From assembly GCA_037178625.1 (NCBI GenBank), contig CM074135.1:622001-686000 (forward strand): a DNA stretch of 64,000 nucleotides, read 5' to 3'. The notes beneath the pieces were generated by a model, which saw only the letters and a program-made list of their open reading frames with translations, did not search any database and had not been told where the DNA came from. The position numbers and the translations under genes were made by a program. This DNA is from Skeletonema tropicum (lineage: Eukaryota; Bacillariophyta; Thalassiosirophyceae; Thalassiosirales; Thalassiosiraceae). Below, one piece after another: positions 19,912-31,424 of this stretch. Position 1 is the first letter of the stretch. Each line of letters opens with the position of its first letter.

Positions 19912-20967
19912 CTACATAAATCTCATGACAGAAGATCGATACGCAACATCTGGAGACGAATGGATAACATCTATGTCACGAAACACGACAATTTCCTTCC
20001 CTTGTTCGAATTGTGGCCTCACGATGTATTCATCATCAACTTTCAGCCCTGAGTAGACGACTGGATCATCTAATGCATGTTCTTTGGACGATACCTTTTC
20101 ATACTTCAGCTTGACCGCATGACTGAATACACCCACACCACTGTAATTGTCCTCTTTTGGAAACCCAAGAAGCACAGTCTTTGTATCTCCGCCTCTGGAT
20201 CGTCCAGTATCTTGATGCCAAGAATGAGGAATACGACGATTCATTACACCAACGATATCAATCCAGTGACAGCTAGGTTCTGATCCACAGAGCGCTCCGA
20301 TTGCTTCCATAAACTCATCTCCTGTTGGAGAGTGTTCACCAATATACTTCTTTAATACCTCTGTCAACTTTTTCATACGTGGTGTTTCCTGTTTATTACA
20401 CCTCCATGATCCCTGCAATGATGAATCTGGTAGCAACAGAATTTTTCGTGCCTTCTCCGACATGTTCTCATACGCGGGTGTTGAGTCAAAGATATCCTCT
20501 CGCATTGCACTTCTTAGATCATTACGAAAGTTACCATCTGTACAGAACTTCTGACTAAGATTAAGATCAGCACTACTACTACTTGATGGAAATAATTCAT
20601 CGAGGCTGAAATACATTAGATGCGTTCCTTCCGGTATAATTGTATTAGCTTGTTCGGTATTATCATCATCGTCGTCTTGAAATGTGTACAATGGAGCGTC
20701 ATCATTGGGAAGCTGCTCCTTCACAGCGAGTTGGTTGTCAAGGAATGGTCTTGCTTCCTCTTTGGTGTGATCGAATTGGTGTGGAGCACGTTTTCGTTCC
20801 ACTGTCGTTTGAGAGGAAGATGGTCGTTGTCTACTATTACTACGTGTCCTGTTAGGAGGAGGTCTTCTCGTTCTGGATGATGCATCTCGAGCAGCAAAGC
20901 CACTAGCCGATGGGATAACGGTGGCGTAGGCGACTATTAAGATGGCTGCTATTGAGAGTGAATGCAT
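19912..20967 (-). CDS. 2-oxoglutarate/Fe(II) dioxygenase-like protein, probably plastid-targeted
   Basis: The protein is 351 aa from the Met at 20967; an upstream in-frame Met at 21123 adds a second hydrophobic stretch of doubtful use. The leader 'MHSLSIAAILIVAYATVIPS' plus 'ASGFAAR' fits a signal peptide with an ASAFAP-like site, followed by a basic Ser/Arg-rich transit region. The C-terminal half carries 'HSWHQDTG' (His-x-Asp) and, about 90 residues later, 'VFRDIDVIHSSPD' followed by an Arg. This is the order expected for the iron triad and 2OG-binding Arg of a phytanoyl-hydroxylase-like double-stranded beta helix. Substrate unknown. Confidence 0.6.
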   Translation of the reverse strand: MHSLSIAAILIVAYATVIPSASGFAARDASSRTRRPPPNRTRSNSRQRPSSSQTTVERKRAPHQFDHTKEEARPFLDNQLAVKEQLPNDDAPLYTFQDDDDDNTEQANTIIPEGTHLMYFSLDELFPSSSSSADLNLSQKFCTDGNFRNDLRSAMREDIFDSTPAYENMSEKARKILLLPDSSLQGSWRCNKQETPRMKKLTEVLKKYIGEHSPTGDEFMEAIGALCGSEPSCHWIDIVGVMNRRIPHSWHQDTGRSRGGDTKTVLLGFPKEDNYSGVGVFSHAVKLKYEKVSSKEHALDDPVVYSGLKVDDEYIVRPQFEQGKEIVVFRDIDVIHSSPDVAYRSSVMRFM

Positions 20968-21314
20968 GGTGACAGTACGATGCCTACAGCATAGAAGAAG
21001 CAAGTAAGTACATAACACCAGAGTAACGCCAGGTATTGTAACGCCATATATTTTATAAGTAGCGACGGAGCTGCCGATGATTTTCGTTGTTGATGACGAC
21101 GTGCCCAAACGCCCTATGCCCAACGTGCCCGATATTTAGAGTTATGGGAGCAAGCCCTCTTCTATTTGCCCCCAGAAAGGCTTCCAGCTCATCACCTCAA
21201 ATCAACCTTTCTCACCTTTCCTCAACATGAAGATAGACGCATTCACCTCACTCACCATAAACCAACTGAGTTTCAGTAGCATCGTGAGTGGTTACCAACG
21301 AAACCAGTTCCATC
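20968..21314. other. Divergent promoter region, dioxygenase-like / zeaxanthin epoxidase
   Basis: These are the 5' flanks of two divergent, probably plastid-targeted proteins. No repeat or RNA gene was recognised. Confidence 0.4.
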
Positions 21315-23120
21315 ATGAAGTTCTATTGTTTAGCCAGCATAATATCAGCAGCTGCGGCATTTGCACCTACTACATCATTCCGTACTGCTGTTGTTCCTCA
21401 CTCAACAACATCCTCAACCTCATCGAGTTATGAAGCATTAAAATGTGTCAACAATAACCGTAGAACAACATCTGCCCTGCTAATGTCTGACGTCGAAACA
21501 ACAACCGAAGACATTGCATCATCACCTGAATATGAACTATTGGGTCGTCCTGCTCGTCCAGGTCGGCCACTCAAAATTGCAATCGCAGGAGGAGGCGTGG
21601 GTGGATTGACAACTGCTCTCTGCATGCTCAAGAAAGGGTTCGATGTCACCGTGTATGAAAAAACAGCCGCATTTGCTCGTTTCGGAGGACCTATTCAATT
21701 TGCATCCAATGCACTTTCTGTCATTAAAGAAATTGATGAGGAATTGTTCGAACGTGTCATGGACAAATTTACCTTTACTGGGACCAGAACTTGTGGAATC
21801 AAAGATGGATTGCGTGCCGATGGATCATTTCGTATGACGAATGATTCTTTGGATTATTTGTGGAATCCTGATGCACCTGCGGATTGGTTTGTAAAGTTTC
21901 CCTTGAAGGAATGTGCTGATTTGTTCGGACTTCCGTATACTGGTGTCATTGACAGGCCTGATTTGCAAGAGATTTTGATTGATGAGTGCAGGAAAATCAA
22001 GCCAGATTTCATTGCGAATGGAAACCCCGTGACTGGATACGTGTCAAAGGGCAAAGGAAATGGTGTTACTGTCAACCTTGCGGATGGTACTGAGGCAGAA
22101 GCTGATATTCTTGTCGGATCTGATGGTATTTGGAGTGCAGTAAGGGCTCAAATGTATGGTGAGGAAATCAAGAAGAACTCCGACAATGCATTGAAGCGTC
22201 AAGGATGCAAGTACTCCGGATACACTGTCTTTGCAGGAGAAACCTGTTCTCAAGACTGACGATTATTATGAAACTGGTTACAAAGTTTACATTGGACCTA
22301 AGCGTTACTTTGTCACTTCCGATGTTGGAGACGGAAGAATTCAATGGTATGCCTTCTTCGCCTTGCCGCCCGGAACAAAGAGAGCACCTAGTGGATGGGG
22401 AGGAACTGAACGCACTGCACAAGCTGATCCTGAGGAAAATCTTGTCGAATACATCAAGTCACTTCACGAAGGTTGGTCTGACGAAGTTATGACAGTGTTG
22501 GATGCGACACCGCCTGAAAGTGTTGAGCAACGTGACTTGTACGATCGTTCTCCCGAGTTGTTAAGAAGCTGGGCTGACGGGAATGTTGTCCTCATTGGCG
22601 ATGCTGTTCACCCTAATGATGCCAAATCTTGGCCAAGGTGGTTGCCAAGCAATCGAGGATGCCTTTGTCCTCTCTGAGACTTTGGAGGCATGTCAAATCT
22701 ACAGACAAGTTGGAGGGTGCTCTGCAAGACTTTTACAAAAAGCGCATTGTTCGTGTCAGTATTGTACAGTTCCTCAGTAGGTTGGCAAGTGATTTGATCA
22801 TCAATGCATTTGACACACCGTGGAGTCCTCATGATGACCTTGGAAAGACATGGAAGAGTTACCTCACCTTCTTCTGGAAGCCATTGCTGCAGTATGCTAT
22901 CTTCCCTGGCCAGTTCGCCTATTTGTATTCCTACCACCCAACAGGAAATATGGGAGACCTCCCCGCTGCGCTCCAGGCTAAGTGGAAGAAACAGCACGAA
23001 GAGGATGCAGAGAAGGCATTTGCTGCGGCATCCGAAGACGGATACCAAGCAGTTGCGGCTCCTTCCTTTTTCAAGATTGCAGAACAGCCTGAGACTGTTA
23101 TGGCAATGAAGAAGAATTAA
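21315..23120 (+). CDS. ZEP: Zeaxanthin epoxidase-like FAD monooxygenase, frame broken three times
   Basis: The start 'MKFYCLASIISAAAAFAP' gives a signal peptide with an AAAFAP plastid site. FAD-binding 'IAIAGGGVGGLTTALCMLKK', 'VTVYEKTAAFARFGGPIQ' and the GD-type 'ILVGSDGIWSAVRAQ' identify the family, which epoxidises zeaxanthin or diatoxanthin in the xanthophyll cycle. The second flavin motif is visible in pieces as 'VLIGDAVHP' then 'MMPNLGQGGCQAIEDAF'. The reading frame changes near 22248, 22616 and 22731, each time by one apparent extra base, while the family sequence continues without loss. This is either an insertion-ridden assembly or a very recent pseudogene. Which of the diatom ZEP paralogues it is cannot be told from the neighbours. 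Confidence 0.85.
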
Positions 23121-23250
23121 ATTATTGCTATTACGAAGGGAAAACTATCAGCACTTGGGGAGTTTTAACATATTTGATTGGCTAAAGTATGGTAATCTAA
23201 CAAACATAATGCAACAAGAAGTGGAAAGATACAAAAATTACACTTCACTT

Positions 23251-24115
23251 TCATTCTCTGTCTGATCCTGCATTTTGTGCTTCGAACCTAGCCAGAGCTG
23301 CCATTCGTGCCTTCTCCCGACGATCTGTCAAAGTCTCCTCAGTTTTCTTACCACCTCCTCGCCACGAGCTCAGTAATGGTACTCTGGAACCAGAATCTTG
23401 TGATCCCAGCGTATTACCTGCGCCAGAGAAAGCAGGTGTCGAACTACTACTACTATCATTCTTTTTATCTCTTCCATACACTTGAAAGCCCCCTCCAGAA
23501 CCAGCACCACCACCACCATTTGGACCCACAGGAGATTCCTCCAGCAGCTTTTTTGGTAACAAACACGAGCAACATTGTCCTATATTGGCAAGTCTGTTCA
23601 CATGTCCCGGAATCGTCCGACGAAGCAGTCTCCACACAAGTGCATTCGCAAAGTGATTGCAATTCCGTCGAATTAAATTGTATCTATCCGGACCAAACTC
23701 CTCCCTTAAATCAGATATAGCACTCGAAACCTCGGCACTCCCACCCTCAAACGAGCCCAATTCGATACTCTCTCGAAATTTTGCCCCCGGCGCTTCTTTG
23801 GGGGTGGAATCAAACACTCCTCCACCAGAAGCGAAGGAATATTCTTTGCCTAGAATTTCAACCCCGCTGTGATGTAGTCCCATCCCAATTGAATATAGAT
23901 ATTCATTTGCGGGAGATAGATCGTATACATTTAGCAGCACGACCGTTCCCTAACACAGAAATTCGAACGCAATATTTATTGAAGAAGTGAAGAAAAAATA
24001 AGTGAGCAAAAGTTATTATGCATCCACATAAACCGAGCTGCCAAAAGATATCTCATAATGTGACGACACTCACCATTCGGGTGCGTCCACCTTCGTAACC
24101 CCGGCCACCGGACAT
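23251..24115 (-). CDS. DeSI/PPPDE-type cysteine peptidase (2 exons)
   Basis: Exon 1 is 24074-24115 (14 codons) and exon 2 is 23251-23949; a 124-bp GT-AG intron joins 'RTRM' to 'GTVVLLNVYDL' in frame, giving 246 aa. The PPPDE fold is shown by 'LLNVYDLSPAN', 'MGLHHSGVEILGKEYSF' with the catalytic His (His41), and 'NLIRRNCNHFANALVWRLL' with the catalytic Cys. Members remove SUMO or ubiquitin from substrates. The C-terminus is Gly/Ser-rich and ends in a basic Ala/Arg-rich helix. No signal peptide is present. Confidence 0.88.
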
Positions 24116-24487
24116 GTTGCTACAATATTTTTCACTGCAGTAGTTTCAGCGAGAGCGATGCATATAAGCTAAAATGAAAGATCGAACAGGAAGCTTCCAT
24201 AGTGCTATGTAAATAGCACAATATAAATTACATGATTATTTGTATCTTTTCCCATTCGTGACTCGAGAAAATATTTGCAACCTCAACATAAGTATCTCAC
24301 ATCTCACATAAATATCTTGAGTCACGAGTACGAGTTTTGACATTACATTTTCTTTTACGCATGCCTTCTCTACACACAAACTCAACATTATCTCCGATCT
24401 CCGATCTCGATCTCCGGTCCGACAGCGTGTGTACGTAGTAGCTGCTACTATAGCTCTAGACTCTAGACGACAGGGAAAGCTATCAAC
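24116..24487. other. Divergent promoter region, DeSI / HEAT-repeat gene
   Basis: AT-rich, with two near-identical stretches around 24258 and 24310 containing CTCGAGA/ACGAGT and CTCACAT repeats. No gene recognised. Confidence 0.35.
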
Positions 24488-27400
24488 ATGAAGAGCGGGC
24501 TAGCCGAGCAGCCCTCACGTCCAAGCCGATGGGACGCTCTACGCAGTGACAACGACGCTCCATCACATTCATCATCTGGAAAAGGACGCAGACGGCAATG
24601 GAAAGCACCAATCCCACAAAATAATCACCACAACAGCTCCACCTCCTCCTTATCTAGCGGCTTGGGCAGTTGGAGGAGACGTCATCACACCAATGATTTC
24701 TCAAGTTTCAATAGTCGGCGGACGCCACGACAAACAACTGAAGAAGAAGGCGCAATAAACAGAGCCATTGCTGATCTACAAAATAATAATAACAATACCA
24801 TCAATGCAGAACATACCCTGACAGAATTGAACATTGCCCTATTTGGCCCATCATCATCATCATCCGATTATTCAACCTTTCTCAATGATCTGTTGCGATC
24901 ATCAAAGGTCGAAGTAACTACCAAATTATTATTGCCTGTCTACAACATTTCTCCAGACAAACAGTGGGAAGCAGCATACTCAATCCTACAGATGCTATCA
25001 TCATCACACGACTCGACAATGATTCAAAATCATCCTACACACGATACAAAATTCATTCGTTGCATAACCAAAACTGCATCTGCATGTCTTCATTTACTTT
25101 CATTGCAACAACAACATAATAATGGTGTAGGTATTATATCAGAGTTACGTCTCAGTGAATGCATTACACTTTTACTAGACAAATTGCAATTGCAAGAGAG
25201 TGGTCAAAGAACAACAACAACTGATGATGATTGCAATGATCGCCTACGTTGCAATTCAAACTTGTTTCAATGCATTGCAAAGTTATTGGCAGTATCAACA
25301 ATCCAGGGGGGAAGAACAGCTGGTAAGAACAACAACAACAACACGATTAGTAGGGAAGGAGGAGGAGGACGAGTTATAGGAGCACTGTGTTCCTGGGGAG
25401 CAGAAAAGGCTGTATCTCGAATTATCAAAGATGCTGCTCTTCCGTTTATAGAGGGGTTATTATTGGAGGAGGTGTCTAGTAGTTGTACTACAGATGGGGC
25501 GGCGGCGGAGCTGCTGTCAGATTCTATGAAATTGATATATTCTCATGGGGCCATTGAGTGTATCTATTGGCTCTTACTAGGCACGAATGATCGTGAATTG
25601 AAACCGGCAATAATGGTCCAACCAAAAGCATTTCAAGTGTCCAAACATGCTGCTGCCATGCTTGCTGCACTTGTCTTGGATGTTATGCCGGACGGGAAGG
25701 AGAGTCAACGTGTCAATCCTCTGCGGTTGCGAATATTACGAGCTTTGAGTGTATGTTGGAGATGGTCTGTTGAAAGTATTCATTCGAACATTGAATGAAC
25801 GGGACATACAGACACAGACAGCAGCGGAACTTGAAATGATACTCCGGTGTATGACTGTAACATTCCATACGATGCATGCTTTGGAACGAGGCATAGCCCA
25901 AAAACAACGAAGTGGTGGTGGTGGTGGTGACACATTCGAAATAAAATGTGACATCAATTGCTCGAGATATCAAAACTTTGCTCACCATGGAAAAATTGAA
26001 CACTTTCCAGCCGCAAATTCTTCGTTTGCTGACATCACTCTGCTTGACATACCCTGTTACAACTGCTAATCAATGGCATTTATTTCTTGAAAAGACCGGT
26101 TCGATGCAACCATTTCTGCTATCCACTGTGGAAGAAGGAACTGTGGCACTGAGGCGAAAAGATTTTAATGACGCATCTTGGATTCTTTTGCCGGATGCAA
26201 TGCAAACTATCACATCTCTCATTTCGTCAATTCCCTTTACCAATTGGATTGGACATGGTGATGGAAGGCCATCTACGAAAATTAGCGGGGGCAACTTTGT
26301 GTGTCGCGTTCGGAACTCGATGATAGCATTGATTACCAACTTGACAAAGTTAACCACCACGGTGAAGAGCATCATCATGGAAGGAGATTATTATTCGGAT
26401 GAATCCCATGTCGAGTTGATAATTTTGCAATCTGCCATGCTCACAGGGAAGCTATGCACATCACTGCCATTCAATGATGGTAACCATATATTTGTGACAC
26501 CGGCAATGACACTAGTTCAATGTGCAGGTGAGATATTCGTATTTTCGGCAAGAGCGCTAGAATCTGGTAGAGGTAATCATATCTTGCTATCAAGCTCAAT
26601 GGCTCATTTCAGTCATGTCATCGCAACAATTCGCAACGAGAATGCATCAATCTCAGTTCCTGTCAAGCACTGGCTATCTGATGCATCTTCCTACGACTTA
26701 ATTGGCATCCTACTGAATGGTTCTTATTCAACGCTCACTTTGTCATCTTCGTCCAAATGCAAATTGGAAATACTCACAAGCATTGCAAAATTGGCACCAT
26801 GGTCAATTACAAGAGAACCATTCAATCTTGCCTCATTCCGTGAAATATGTGCTAATCTATGCAACGGTCAAAATGACACTGCACGCAGACTTCTTGGAGT
26901 AAAGTTGATCGAGGCCTTTATTGTAGGAAGGAAAGCATATGTCATTGAATGCTCATCCGAGAAGCTTCCGCACAATATGGAACTGGCAGTCGTTCCAGAG
27001 TCATTTTGCCCTCTCTTGCATTCCTCACTAAGAGACCAATCTTCCGCGGTGAGAACTTGTGCCGTGACATCATTTGGTTCTTTGCTCGTAACAGACTGGG
27101 CAGAGTTGTTGTCGCGTGGTACTTTCATTGGGAACGCAACCTCTCTTGACTGGACTCATGTAGACTCAATACTCAGGATGTGCAATCCCAACGGAGAGAA
27201 AAGTGGCAGTGTCCGTTCCGCAGCATGTAAAGCAGTTGGCGATATTTGTAAAAATTGCATTGGCAGTCTACTCAGTGAGGAAGGACTGGAAAAGGCAGTT
27301 CCATTTTCGGACGACTTTGTGGTCGCAATATCTACAAAAATATGCAGCGAGATGGAGTTGGCTCTCAATGACGAAACTGCCATTGTGCGAAGCATGGCTC

Positions 27401-28332
27401 TTTTTGCCATTGGAAACACTGCATTGGCGATGAAGGATCGTTGCGCCTTCCTCTCGATGAATCGCATGTTTCCACTGATAAATGCATGCGTTGTCGATAA
27501 AGATGACAAGGTGGTTGGGAATGCAATCAGAACAATTGGTCACGCTTCGTACTTCATCTACACACCGGAATTTTTATCAAATGAGGGAGGCAGCGTCTCA
27601 GATAATCTGAAACTGTACTGCAATTTGCTGTCGCATTTGACTGGTAAAATTCGTGACGTTCTATGCGATGCAACTGGCGAGACGTCCAGAGAATTGACGT
27701 GGAAACAACGAAATAGTGCCAAAAAGCACGCATGGGGATCCGCGACAACCATTGGGATGCTTCTCGGATACAGTCATCTTTTATCCCATTTTGACGATTC
27801 ACTTGTGGAGTCTGCTCTGTTGCAACTCTTCCGCTGCATACAATTGCATGCCTTTATCAATGAGAAAATATTTGCATATGCTGTGAACGCATTGTCGGCA
27901 CTACCTGCTTCACTGTGGCAATATCTCTCTACGAAGAAGTGCAACGTAATCGCATGCGGTTTAGCCACTTCCTTCAACTTTCTTGAGCTGCCTCAAAAAA
28001 AGCTATCTTCCTCGTATCAAGCCAATGTACAAAAACAAGCGAAAGCGCTCATTACGGTGGCAAACAAACGAGATTTCTGTCAGATGTTTCTGCTTCGAGA
28101 GAGTTTGCCATTTTCAATTGATTTCTTCTATCAATGGCTGATATGTTCTGGTGATGTACCAGCTTCGAAACTTGAACAAGTTGTGGATGCTGTCACCAGC
28201 CAAGAAATACAGCAAGTCATTGACGTTACCGACGTTCAAATATTTTTGAGCCGCACAGTTCAACACACTCACCTAGTGCAACAGGATGCAATGCAGTCTG
28301 TTGCTGCAAACGACGACGAAGATGAGTTATAA
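24488..28332 (+). CDS. HEAT/ARM-repeat protein (HEATR6-like), frame broken twice
   Basis: About 1,280 aa if read through. The N-terminal 90 residues are basic and disordered; helical HEAT/ARM-type repeats follow to the end, for example 'LRDQSSAVRTCAVTSFGSLL', 'SGSVRSAACKAVGDICKNC' and 'LNDETAIVRSMALFAIGNTA'. The spacing of V-R-x-x-A/C repeats and overall size fit HEAT repeat-containing protein 6, an uncharacterised scaffold; that assignment is tentative. The frame moves by +1 near 25747 ('RILRAL' to 'VYVGDGLLKVFIRTLN') and again near 25947 ('EIK' to 'VTSIARDIKTLLTMEKL'). No GT-AG intron explains either change. Confidence 0.65.
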
Positions 28333-28360
28333 GTAGTCAATCACATATCATAATTTTATT

Positions 28361-29738
28361 TTATTTTAATCCCTCCACATGCCTCTGCACAGCCTTCGCT
28401 ATACATTCTGGCGAAGGGAATTCCTTACTGGAACCATTTATGATATTTTCACCATTGGATGCTTCTACAAAACCATCTCCATACACGTCAACGTACACTG
28501 CCCATTTCGAAGGGAAGCGCCTCATGACGACTGCTTTGAGACCATTACCATCATTATTATCATCATCACCACTATTCCTCGATCTGGCAATCAAAGGCAT
28601 CATCCCATAAACCAATACAGCACTCGATAACTCTGCTGGTAATACGTCCATACGAGAATTGACAATAATGATAGTCCGTGTCTGCCCATATCTAGCTAAA
28701 ATTCTCCGTATAGCAATAACATCCGTTGTGTCATAGGGAGACAAGATGATTAAAGCATCTTCTGGCTCTGGCCCGGATGTGTTCAAGATGGCATTTTCAT
28801 CCGCTGCTGCAATTACTTGATTGAACATGTCGGGTCCTGAGGATATCTTTGCTGTACCAATCATACTCCAAAGTCGATGGGATGACTGTGATTTCCCAGC
28901 GATTGTCTTTTTTGTTGTTGATGTTGCTTCAGTAATAGATTGTGATGGTTTGGTTGTTGCAGAAGACTCTAATTCTTCGACGGGTGTATCCCATGAGTCC
29001 ATTAGCTTTGCACGAAAGTCATCTACAGTATCATCTCCCACGTCTCCCCATAAATCATCATCGTTTGCCGAATTGGCACCATCTATATCATCATCAACAT
29101 CCATCATTGTTGTTGCTGTCCCCTGCTGCTCCTCCCTTTGCAATCGAACCCGTTCAATCTCAGCCCTCTCCCTCTCATTCCTCACCAACACCAAACTCTT
29201 TCGTATCAAATTCCTCTCCCGCAACATATCCGACAAACATGCACAAAAGTCCGACGCGGCCATAACATCATACATCTTCGGCCCTTCCGTAATATCATAC
29301 GACTGGCAAACGTAAATCAATCATGACGACATTGTGATTTTGGGCCATGGCGGCCGCGACGGAATCTGCCGCGGCGGTGGCAGCGGTTTTGGCCGAGGTG
29401 GGGACTACTCCCATGGTTTTGTCATTCCAGGAGGATTCGAGTATGTTTCGCAGGACGTTTAGTCGTGGATCTTCTTCGGAAGAAGTGGATGATGGATTCG
29501 TAGTATCGTCGTCATCGTCGAGGCCCCAGTTGTCTTCATCGTTATTGTTATCGGGGGTTGATGAGGAACGGAGTGTTGTTGTCGGAATGGATGAGGTGGA
29601 GCGAGAATGATGATGAAGATGTGATTTTATTACTCCAGTCATCCAAGCTGATGTGAAGTGGCAGTTAGTGGAGAGAGTAATAACTGCACAGATGATTGCA
29701 CTATGTAATAGTGCTATTGGAGACGTTACTTTTGCCAT
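28361..29738 (-). CDS. DUF1995-family protein, probably plastid-targeted, frame broken once
   Basis: About 458 aa. The N-terminus (Met at 29738) is hydrophobic ('ALLHSAIICAVITLSTNCH') and ends in 'FTSAW', an acceptable plastid cleavage variant. The main part fits DUF1995: 'MIDLRLPSYDITEGPKMYDV', a coiled-coil-like Arg/Glu helix, 'LIILSPYDTTDVIAIRRILA', 'IIIVNSRMDVLPAEL' and 'VVMRRFPSKWAVYVDVYGDG'. Function is unknown; family members occur in plants and algae and are often plastid proteins. The frame changes by one extra base near 29300 (CCA-G-TCG). It is convergent with the HEAT gene, 28 bp between stops. Confidence 0.7.
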
Positions 29739-30183
29739 GGCGTGGGGACTCAATTGAATTGGTGACGAAGATAATAAAGAGGTGGTATACTTATGGTATG
29801 TGAAAATTCATCAGCAGGGTTGGCGGGCGTCGTTTTGTTAAATTTAAAAGATCCCGTTAAGTACCGTCTTGTCAGCAAGTCGTTACTCAACTTTAGCGAT
29901 CATTTATATGTTCCGCCGTATCGCTGTTACGTTTACAAGTGTTCCGAAAGCACCATCAAATTTTCCTAAGTAACTAGTGTCGTTACGGCTTTGAGCTCCC
30001 TATAATTGAGTCTCGCTTGCTTCGTAGTTTCCCGTCATGCATGGAAAGCTCGATGATCCTTCACCTTCGTTCACCGCTCCATGAAACAACGTAACACGAC
30101 ACGGCAATAAAGCCCTACATCATAACCGGCAAACCCACAAGATCATACCTACTACTGCCGCTAAGTATATTACCTCAAGCACT
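29739..30183. other. Divergent promoter region, DUF1995 gene / RPB9
   Basis: These are the 5' flanks of two divergent genes. I see several GTTAC/GTAAC motifs but no ordered array and no transcribed feature. Confidence 0.35.
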
Positions 30184-30869
30184 ATGGCCCAACTAGACGA
30201 AAATAATCACGGAGGCATAGGCCTATTCGGCGATGACGAAGAACAAGAACAAAACTACAACGATGCAGCTGACCTCGATGATATTTTGGGCCTCGACGAT
30301 GAAGATGCCGCAGATGCACTGCAGCCTGCGGATCCGGAGGGATCATTATTAATGAGGTTTTGTCCGCATGATTCTTCCATGTTGTATCCCAAGGTGAGAG
30401 GTGGTGATGGTTATTTTTCTTGTTGTGTTAAGGAGCACATCATGTCATTTGCACATTTTTATATTTATTCTTTATCCAATATGATGTCTCTCCATAATAT
30501 CTCACAAATAATGATAACAAATCCTACCATCAACTTCCTTCCCACTAAAAATGAATACTTATATGAATATAGGAAAATCGATCCGAGCGCAAACTCCACT
30601 ACGCATGCCGCCTCTGCCGGTACACCGAACCAGCCAACGGTCAACTAATCTACAAAAACGTTTTAAAAAAAGAAGTCGGCAACGTCCTCCACACCGTCCC
30701 ATCGGCAGTCAGCGATGATCCGACACTCCCCCGCAGTCAAAAGGCACATTGTGGAAAATGTGGTCATAATGAAGCAGTTTTTTTTCAGAGTGATACAAGT
30801 GATGTTAGGAATGATACGCTGGCGTTGATTTTTGTTTGTTGTAGTTGTGATTATAAGTGGGTTGCTTAA
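30184..30869 (+). CDS. RPB9: RNA polymerase II subunit RPB9-like (2 exons)
   Basis: Exon 1 is 30184-30393 and exon 2 is 30573-30869, separated by a 179-bp GT-AG intron; the product is 168 aa. The acidic N-terminus (about 55 residues) is an extension relative to yeast RPB9. The first zinc ribbon reads 'MRFCPHDSSMLYPK' joined to 'ENRSERKLHYACRLCRYTE', and the C-terminal TFIIS-like ribbon reads 'HCGKCGHNEAVFFQ' and 'LALIFVCCSCDYKW'. RPB9 affects start-site choice, elongation and fidelity. In the first ribbon the second zinc ligand of the usual C-x2-C is Asp (C-P-H-D). The neighbouring His might substitute. Confidence 0.9.
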
Positions 30870-31095
30870 AATGATGTGATGGATGTTACTTACAGCATAA
30901 TATTATATGGTAGCGATATATGGCAGACACGACAACGCAACACGACGGGAATGGTACGCTACAAGGAAGATAACGGGGGAGGTTATACGGGAGCAATTCA
31001 TACATGGAACAATAAGCAGTTCAACAGACAGAAAATAAATAAACAAATGATAACAAATAAGTAATGATGACATTGGGTATCCACACAAAAGAAGC

Positions 31096-31340
31096 ATGGC
31101 AAGATTCTCTACTACTAATGTACATATTGACGACGACAGATACTATTTGGTAGAATGTAGTGCTGCCGGCCAGCTCAAATTGGACCTCTCAGATCAGCTA
31201 CGACGTGTTATCATCACTTGCATCAGCGCTATCCGTCTGAGCAGTGCTAATGTGCTTGTATAGTATCGCGAGCAAGTATAATGTGCCACTAGAAGCGGCT
31301 CATGCACATATTGACAACGATAGATATGATACTACATTGC
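31096..31340 (+). repeat. Isolated inverted copy of the 184-bp satellite unit (about 1.3 units)
   Basis: Matches the reverse complement of the array at 36.8-39.5 kb: 'CATATTGACGACGACAGATA' near 31122 recurs as a variant near 31305, the same period of about 183 bp. An open frame of 55 codons (31096-31263) encodes the same peptide seen in the array units ('VHIDDDRYYLVECSAAGQ'). The copies are more diverged than those in the array. The rest of 30870-31424 holds no other gene. Confidence 0.75.
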
Positions 31341-31424
31341 TCTTTGCTTTAAGTCAAGCACAGACTCATACTCGATAGAGGGATAATCTTTTGATTACAA
31401 TAATTTTTACATTAAACTTTTTCC

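Noticed and set aside
22248..22731. Short introns explaining the ZEP frame changes
   Set aside because: The family sequence is continuous to within one base at each break and no GT-AG pair fits.
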